Origin: Candidatus Woesearchaeota archaeon | GTDB lineage: Archaea; Nanobdellota; Nanobdellia; Woesearchaeales; SM23-78 | Assembly (NCBI GenBank): GCA_019322375.1 | Contig: JAHWIP010000047.1 | Span: forward strand, 1-27,856 | DNA: 27,856 bases | Direction of reading: 5' to 3' | Made by a program: the position numbers and the translations under genes | In this document: piece by piece, positions 23,835 to 27,856 of the stretch | Numbering within the stretch: position 1 is the stretch's first letter | Layout of the letters: each line of letters opens with the position of its first letter | The notes under the pieces: generated by a model | Seen by the model: only the letters and a program-made list of their open reading frames with translations | The model's database searches: none | What the model was told of the DNA's origin: nothing

Positions 23835-25046
23835 TTATTTAGCAACATGCGTAACAAATGGCATTTGTACTAATTTTTTTAGTGCATAGTCTCTTTGTCT
23901 GAAAAAGGTTCTTGCTTGTCTTACCACTTCCATCTCTGCTTTGTAATGTGGCATGTTAGCTGTTTCTTTTGCAAATGAGTATACTCTGCCAAAGTACAAG
24001 GGCTGGACTGCTTCTAGTAATAATTCTTTGCTCTCTGTTCTTTGGTATGCTGCTAGTAAGTCATAAAGGATTCTTGCCCATAACTCGCAGTCTATTCTTC
24101 CTACTTCTAGGCATACTTTTTTTAGTTCATTATATGTTTCTTGTGAGAGGTGTTCTTTTAGCACTGCACCATACTTGTTCATGCCATTGTTAAAGGTTTG
24201 CCTTAGTTTCTCTGTGTTAATTGTCATCATTGAGGGCTCTTGCATCTGGTCATCTCCAAACACGATTGTGTGCTCTATGCCTCTGTTAAGCAGGATTTCT
24301 GGGTTTTTGCTTAGCATGCTGAACAAGGTGCCTATTACCTGCCTGAACATGGGCCCTAGGCTTTCACCAGGGTCTTTTACTTTGTGTATTTTTGCTCCTA
24401 GCTTGGTTGAGCACACCTTAAAGTTTCCTAGCAAGGCATTGGTTGTCATAAATATGTCTATGCCGTACTGTCTTATGGTGTCACTCCATTCTTGTTCTAG
24501 CCAGTGCTCTGCTAGCTTGGTTGAAAAACTAAAATCCCCTCCTATAGGCTGTCTTATGTTTCTGCATAGCAAACCTACAACTATTGGATATACAATGTTA
24601 TTAGTTATGGTTCCATCATATTTATGTCTTGCATATAAAGGTGTGACCAGGTCATGTCCTTCTAGTATGGGCTGGCACAGTTTTTTCATCCAGTCAGGGG
24701 TTATGCTTTTCAGGTCTGCGTCTACCACTACCACTGCTTTGGGCTGGAGTTCTTTTACTATTTTAAACAAGTTATAGAAATTGTTTCCTTTGCCTTTTAC
24801 TCCTGGCTCTGTTGTGACATACACTTTGGGTATGCCTTGGGTGTCTGTGTTTAAGAATACTTGTTTGGTGTTATCTTGTGAGTTATTATCTACGTTAATT
24901 ATAACACATGAATAATGAGAATAATATTTTTTTAAGCCATGCGCTACTTGCCATGTCACAAAGTCTATTGTGCTTTCCTCGTTATAGCTTGGTATTCCTA
25001 CAATTATATCTGTTTTTTCAGTGCCTAGGGATGCTTTGATGTTCAT
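23835..25046 (-). CDS. GT81-like glycosyltransferase (glucosyl-3-phosphoglycerate synthase type)
   Basis: A GT-A fold enzyme. Seen: nucleotide-sugar start IIVGIPSYNEESTIDFV (14-30), NVDNNSQDNTKQVF (51-64), the metal-binding DAD at 109-111 in VVVDADLKSITPDWM, then RHKYDGTITNNIVYP (140-154), RQPIGGDFSFS (165-175) and YGIDIFMTTNALLG (194-207). These segments, especially KYDGTITNN and QPIGGD, match glucosyl-3-phosphoglycerate synthase-like proteins, which make the precursor of the compatible solute glucosylglycerate. Substrate is inferred; a mannosyl or other donor is possible. The C-terminal 150 residues are helical. No dedicated phosphoglycerate-product phosphatase is adjacent. The TATA-like ACTTTTATATC about 30 nt upstream could drive it. 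Confidence 0.85.
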   Translation of the reverse strand: MNIKASLGTEKTDIIVGIPSYNEESTIDFVTWQVAHGLKKYYSHYSCVIINVDNNSQDNTKQVFLNTDTQGIPKVYVTTEPGVKGKGNNFYNLFKIVKELQPKAVVVVDADLKSITPDWMKKLCQPILEGHDLVTPLYARHKYDGTITNNIVYPIVVGLLCRNIRQPIGGDFSFSTKLAEHWLEQEWSDTIRQYGIDIFMTTNALLGNFKVCSTKLGAKIHKVKDPGESLGPMFRQVIGTLFSMLSKNPEILLNRGIEHTIVFGDDQMQEPSMMTINTEKLRQTFNNGMNKYGAVLKEHLSQETYNELKKVCLEVGRIDCELWARILYDLLAAYQRTESKELLLEAVQPLYFGRVYSFAKETANMPHYKAEMEVVRQARTFFRQRDYALKKLVQMPFVTHVAK

Positions 25047-25073
25047 TCTCTGTCTACCTGCGCTGTTGTTACA

Positions 25074-25084
25074 GATATAAAAGT
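25074..25084 (-). promoter_or_regulatory. TATA box of the glycosyltransferase gene
   Basis: ACTTTTATATC on the minus strand, about 30 nt before ATG 25046. An AGGT that could act as ribosome site lies about 10 nt before the start. Confidence 0.45.
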
Positions 25085-25173
25085 ATTACTTTATCTTACC
25101 TTTTGAGAAGAGAGTGTATTAAGTGATATATATAGTTTTCTATTTTAGGCTACTGGTAGGCCATTAGTAGAAT

Positions 25174-26328
25174 TTAGTAGAACTTGCTCTTATAAAGGTT
25201 CCAGGTTCTGATAAGCTCTGCATGAGGCCAGGCTAAGGGGATAGTAACAAAAGCCAAACTTTCCTTGACAAACTTAGGATGCTTTTTAACATTCTCAATC
25301 ATAACCAGCCTGTCCTCCCTAAGAATACCAGCCTCTGTAAAGTCCTGGACATAATCCTCAAACTCATCCTTAGAAGCAATATGCTCTGGAATAAGAAAAT
25401 CATAAGTATTGCTTAAAACCCAGTTAAGATACATATCAGCCTCTTCACGAATGCCGCGCCTAATAAAATGCTTGGCAACCATTAAAGTGAAATGAGGCCA
25501 AGGACCCCAGCCACCATTATTCCTGCCAATATGCCTTTGATACCTGCAAATACCACCTAAATCAGGGTGCCAGAGCTCTTTTTCAAGCCTTTTAACAGTA
25601 AGAATCATTTTATCATCATTATCATCAATCACACCAAACTCTGATAACCCAATAGTGCTGGCATCAGCATCAGTAGCAACAGAACTGCTCTCCTTAAGCC
25701 TGATAGTCTTAACAAAGCTCTTAACCCTGGAATTCCACATATAATTATTAATACCATTGCGCATGCTCTTGGCAGGCTCATCATAGTTGTTTTTCTTATT
25801 AATCCTCTTGCCCAGCTCATAAGCTCTTCTTAAAGCACCGCAACTAAGAGCATTAGCCCAAATCTCCCACCCACTCTCATAAGGAGGAAACTCATGAATA
25901 GAATTAGGGCTGTACACTAAGCCGCGGTTCTTAGAAATATCTTTCTTGATATAATCCATGCCTTTCTCAAGCTTCTTCCAATACTTCTTAACAAACTCCA
26001 AGTCATTAGTTGCATTAACATATTCATACAAAGCAACAGTCATTAAGCCGATTTCTCCAACCTGCAAAGGCTTGTAACTAGAATCCTTGCCATCAACATC
26101 ATATCTCTGAGGAAAAGTGCCGTCCTCAAGCTGCCTGTCCCACACAAACTCCAAAGCCTTTTTAGCATTCTCAAACAAACCAGCACTCACAAAACCCATA
26201 GTACAAAAAGCATGATCCCGGGTGTATATATGAGGATACCTTGTCCCCTTAGGAGAAGCCAGACAGCCACCATTCTCAAGCTGAACACTCTTAAGAACCT
26301 CAATACTCTTAATATATAATTTTTCCAT
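25174..26328 (-). CDS. GH15-like glucoamylase-type glycoside hydrolase
   Basis: An (alpha/alpha)6-barrel protein of 384 residues without signal peptide, so cytoplasmic. Seen: YPHIYTRDHAFCTMGFV (31-47), the first sugar-binding region; PYESGWEIWANAL (149-161), around the expected general acid; FLIPEHIASKDE (311-322), matching the LPE(Q/H) motif with the general base E315; and IPLAWPHAELIRTW (363-376), like the TWSHAE end of GH15. The family's N-terminal beta-sandwich is missing, so only the catalytic barrel remains. Substrate may be alpha-glucan, trehalose or a small glucoside. The GT81-like gene follows on the same strand, suggesting turnover of one metabolite; this is inference. Confidence 0.85.
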   Translation of the reverse strand: MEKLYIKSIEVLKSVQLENGGCLASPKGTRYPHIYTRDHAFCTMGFVSAGLFENAKKALEFVWDRQLEDGTFPQRYDVDGKDSSYKPLQVGEIGLMTVALYEYVNATNDLEFVKKYWKKLEKGMDYIKKDISKNRGLVYSPNSIHEFPPYESGWEIWANALSCGALRRAYELGKRINKKNNYDEPAKSMRNGINNYMWNSRVKSFVKTIRLKESSSVATDADASTIGLSEFGVIDDNDDKMILTVKRLEKELWHPDLGGICRYQRHIGRNNGGWGPWPHFTLMVAKHFIRRGIREEADMYLNWVLSNTYDFLIPEHIASKDEFEDYVQDFTEAGILREDRLVMIENVKKHPKFVKESLAFVTIPLAWPHAELIRTWNLYKSKFY

Positions 26329-26398
26329 GCTGTCGTGGTGTAAAACTTTAATTCACCTCTTTTTGTTTAGGATAATGTGTTCTCAAACTTTTTATTTT

Positions 26399-26908
26399 TT
26401 AGTCTATTAAGTCCACCATGTAATCATACTTATACTCTTCTATTAATGATGATGAATTATACTCTTTTATTAGGTGTGAAAATTTTTCTAGTATTCCTTC
26501 AAATATTTGTTCAAAGTGCTCTAAGTCTTTGGCACATATAGCAATTACAAAATGATATTTCCCACTTACTTTTGCCATGTATGCTATATTCTTATGATAA
26601 AGTAAATAATTTTGAAACTTTTTTTGTTCAACAGGGTCAAAGCTTTGGAACACAATATTAATCCATGTATAAATTGGATGCCCCATTTTTGCAGGGTTTA
26701 GAACTGTTGTAAAATATCTTATCACTCCTTGTTTTTTCATCTTGTCTATCCTGTACTTTACAACATCTCTTTGTATTCCTGTTTTCCTTGATATTTCTTT
26801 GATTAGAGCTCTGGAGTTCTTGTAAAGCACTCCAAGTATTTTTTTGTCTGTTTTGTCAAGCTTTGCCACAGGAGTTTTTTCAAATAATTTCATTCTCATC
26901 TCTTTCAT
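26399..26908 (-). CDS. Lrp/AsnC family transcriptional regulator
   Basis: 169 residues: HTH region LDKTDKKILGVLYKNSR (17-33) with recognition segment ISRKTGIQRDVVKYRIDKM, the usual VIRYFTTVLNPAKMG hinge, then a RAM/ligand domain with beta-strands YTWINIVFQ and MAKVSGKYHFVIAICA. Length and layout fit the family; the effector is probably an amino acid. A TATA box (26929-26940) lies about 26 nt before ATG 26908, and a palindrome just beyond it may be its own operator. It is 70 bp upstream of the GH15 gene on the same strand and divergent from arginine decarboxylase, so either could be a target. Confidence 0.9.
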   Translation of the reverse strand: MKEMRMKLFEKTPVAKLDKTDKKILGVLYKNSRALIKEISRKTGIQRDVVKYRIDKMKKQGVIRYFTTVLNPAKMGHPIYTWINIVFQSFDPVEQKKFQNYLLYHKNIAYMAKVSGKYHFVIAICAKDLEHFEQIFEGILEKFSHLIKEYNSSSLIEEYKYDYMVDLID

Positions 26909-26928
26909 GCTGGTAATTATACAAAACT

Positions 26929-26940
26929 TATATATAAATA
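26929..26940 (-). promoter_or_regulatory. TATA box of the Lrp gene
   Basis: TATTTATATATA-type sequence on the minus strand, about 26 nt before the start codon; a leaderless message is predicted. Confidence 0.55.
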
Positions 26941-26942
26941 TT

Positions 26943-26955
26943 TCGTATTATACGA
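26943..26955. promoter_or_regulatory. 13-bp palindrome, candidate Lrp operator
   Basis: TCGTAT-T-ATACGA is a perfect inverted repeat with a one-base centre; pairing extends imperfectly to AT pairs on both sides. It abuts the Lrp TATA box at the BRE position and is about 18 bp upstream of the TATA box of the divergent decarboxylase gene. This is the usual position for Lrp autoregulation. Confidence 0.5.
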
Positions 26956-26972
26956 TATTTTTTACAGATAAA

Positions 26973-26984
26973 CTTTTATAATAT
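26973..26984 (+). promoter_or_regulatory. TATA box of arginine decarboxylase
   Basis: CTTTTATAATAT centred about 35 nt before GTG 27013 and 44 nt before ATG 27022. The predicted transcript start near 27004 allows a short leader to the ATG. Confidence 0.5.
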
Positions 26985-27012
26985 CATGTTATCCCACAGA
27001 TATTATTTATGA

Positions 27013-27498
27013 GTGGTAAAAATGAACCTATATGTAACTTGGGGGGTTGGACAAGGACCAACAAAACTAGCAGCCTATGATAAAGCAGGCTTCAAAGCAG
27101 GCATACCTAACTATAACCTGATTAGAATGAGCTGTATAATTCCTTCTCAAAGCCAGGTAACTATAAAACAACTGGAACCAGATGATTCAAAATACGGAGA
27201 TAAACTATATGTTGTTCTATCTGAGAAAAGGACATCAAAAATTGGAGAAGAAGTATATGCAGGAATTGGCTGGAGACTTAGAAAGGATGATAACCGCGGC
27301 TTGTTTGTTGAGCACACAGGACATTCTGAAAGCGAGGTAAGAGACAAGCTTGAGAAATCACTTGATTATATAATTGATTTTAGAGCATGGAAAAATGTAA
27401 CCAAAACGCAAAGCAAAATATGTGGAATCAAATGCATAGATAAACCTGTATGCGCTCTTGTAGCAGCCATTTATCAGTTTGAAAAATGGAATGGTTAA
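27013..27498 (+). CDS. pdaD: Pyruvoyl-dependent arginine decarboxylase with Ser-Cys processing site
   Basis: Converts arginine to agmatine, the archaeal entry to polyamines and to tRNA agmatidine. Family landmarks: TWGVGQGPTKLAAYDKA (9-25), PNYNLIRMSCIIP (32-44), FVEHTG (98-103, with the catalytic Glu at 100) and a C-terminal VAAIYQFE. The proenzyme of this family (Methanocaldococcus jannaschii Ser52-Ser53) cuts itself and the second serine becomes the pyruvoyl group; here the pair is Ser40-Cys41 (codons AGC TGT at 27130-27135). The frame opens at GTG 27013, but ATG 27022, with GTGGT upstream, is a likely true start. The downstream metal-binding gene overlaps by 13 bp, so the two are co-translated. 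Confidence 0.9.
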   Translation: MVKMNLYVTWGVGQGPTKLAAYDKAGFKAGIPNYNLIRMSCIIPSQSQVTIKQLEPDDSKYGDKLYVVLSEKRTSKIGEEVYAGIGWRLRKDDNRGLFVEHTGHSESEVRDKLEKSLDYIIDFRAWKNVTKTQSKICGIKCIDKPVCALVAAIYQFEKWNG

Positions 27499-27856
27499 AA
27501 TATTGTACTTCTTGTGAAGCAAAATGCTGTGAATCACAATCAATAATTGTTTTGCCAGAAGAAAGAAATTTAATTGTTAAAAAAACAGGCAAGGATATAT
27601 TTAAGAAAGAAAAAGATTATTATGTTAATGATGTTCCATGCGATTTTTTATCTTTTGAAGGAAAATGTTCAATTAATGATATCAAACCCTTGGATTGCCA
27701 GATATTTCCTTATTACATAGCAGTTGATAGAGATATAAAGATAAATAAAAACTGTCTTGGCGTAGCTTACATAAATGAATTATTAAAGAAAAAACTATTA
27801 CAAAAAGCCAAGAAGTTAAGAGCAAGACTAACCTTAGAGCAACTAGCAGATTATTA
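27486..27856 (+). CDS. YkgJ-type CxxCxxCC metal-binding protein, truncated at window end
   Basis: The frame starts with ATG 27486, inside the last codons of arginine decarboxylase (13-bp overlap), and stays open for 123 codons to the window edge. It has the zinc/iron-chelating domain pattern of PF03692: C7, C10, C14, C15 (CTSCEAKCC), then PCDFLSFEGKCSINDIKPLD (51-70), C71 in DCQIFPYY and C90 (INKNCLG). The usual C-P-F-L...G-x-C...R-P-x-x-C-x-x-F-P spacing is kept. The family binds metal or an Fe-S cluster, and a precise role is not known. The overlap implies joint expression with the decarboxylase. Confidence 0.85.
   Translation, partial: MEWLKYCTSCEAKCCESQSIIVLPEERNLIVKKTGKDIFKKEKDYYVNDVPCDFLSFEGKCSINDIKPLDCQIFPYYIAVDRDIKINKNCLGVAYINELLKKKLLQKAKKLRARLTLEQLADY

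Noticed and set aside
24175..24777. A 200-codon plus-strand open frame inside the glycosyltransferase gene.
   Set aside because: The minus-strand product matches a known family throughout; the plus-strand product has no recognisable features.

Overview
The window looks archaeal and most resembles an AT-rich DPANN-type genome (Woesearchaeota/Pacearchaeota-like). The evidence is a TYW1/Taw1 wyosine enzyme with both cysteine triads, a pyruvoyl-dependent arginine decarboxylase, a Tfx-type HTH protein, an Lrp with RAM domain, TATA boxes about 26-35 nt before start codons (many genes look leaderless), GAGGTGA-type ribosome sites inside operons, and secreted DUF2341/LamG and dockerin-type proteins dense in N-x-S/T sequons. 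The lineage is inferred; there is no rRNA marker.

Region 1 (1-16294, all minus strand) is a cell-surface block. Read in the direction of transcription it starts with a 60-aa Tfx-like HTH protein, then a 637-aa single-pass membrane protein with a cytoplasmic head and sequon-rich stalk, then a 530-aa fibre-like secreted protein; each joins the next by a 4-bp ATGA overlap. A giant protein of about 2,000 residues follows (four DUF2341-LamG cassettes). Then come three secreted proteins that each end in a similar 57-residue dockerin-like tail: a beta-helix protein with a CBM6/35-like module, a TIM-barrel-like glycosidase candidate, and a second beta-helix protein. A truncated small gene sits at the window edge. 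Tight spacing suggests at least two co-transcribed sets. My reading is a regulated surface programme: a membrane-anchored adhesive fibre, a large glycan-binding protein, and dockerin-tagged carbohydrate enzymes.

Region 2 (16295-21073) holds a divergent promoter region with nested hairpins, TYW1, a 133-bp inverted-repeat element exactly between two convergent stop codons, a calcineurin-like phosphoesterase, an unrecognised 253-aa protein, a C39-peptidase-like protein that has lost its catalytic Cys and His, and a D-Ala-D-Ala-ligase-like ATP-grasp enzyme.

Region 3 (21074-26908, minus strand) holds a VWA protein and a MoxR-type AAA+ ATPase with a cysteine-rich insert (overlapping genes), a small multidrug-export-family membrane protein, a GT81-like glycosyltransferase, a GH15-like glucoamylase-type enzyme, and an Lrp/AsnC regulator.

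Region 4 (26909-27856, plus strand) holds the arginine decarboxylase, whose self-cleavage site reads Ser-Cys instead of Ser-Ser, overlapping a CxxCxxCC (YkgJ-type) metal-binding protein cut by the window end.

I saw no tRNA, rRNA, CRISPR array or insertion sequence. No gap between genes exceeds 300 bases; the largest are 18196-18449 and 16295-16523, and both hold promoters.
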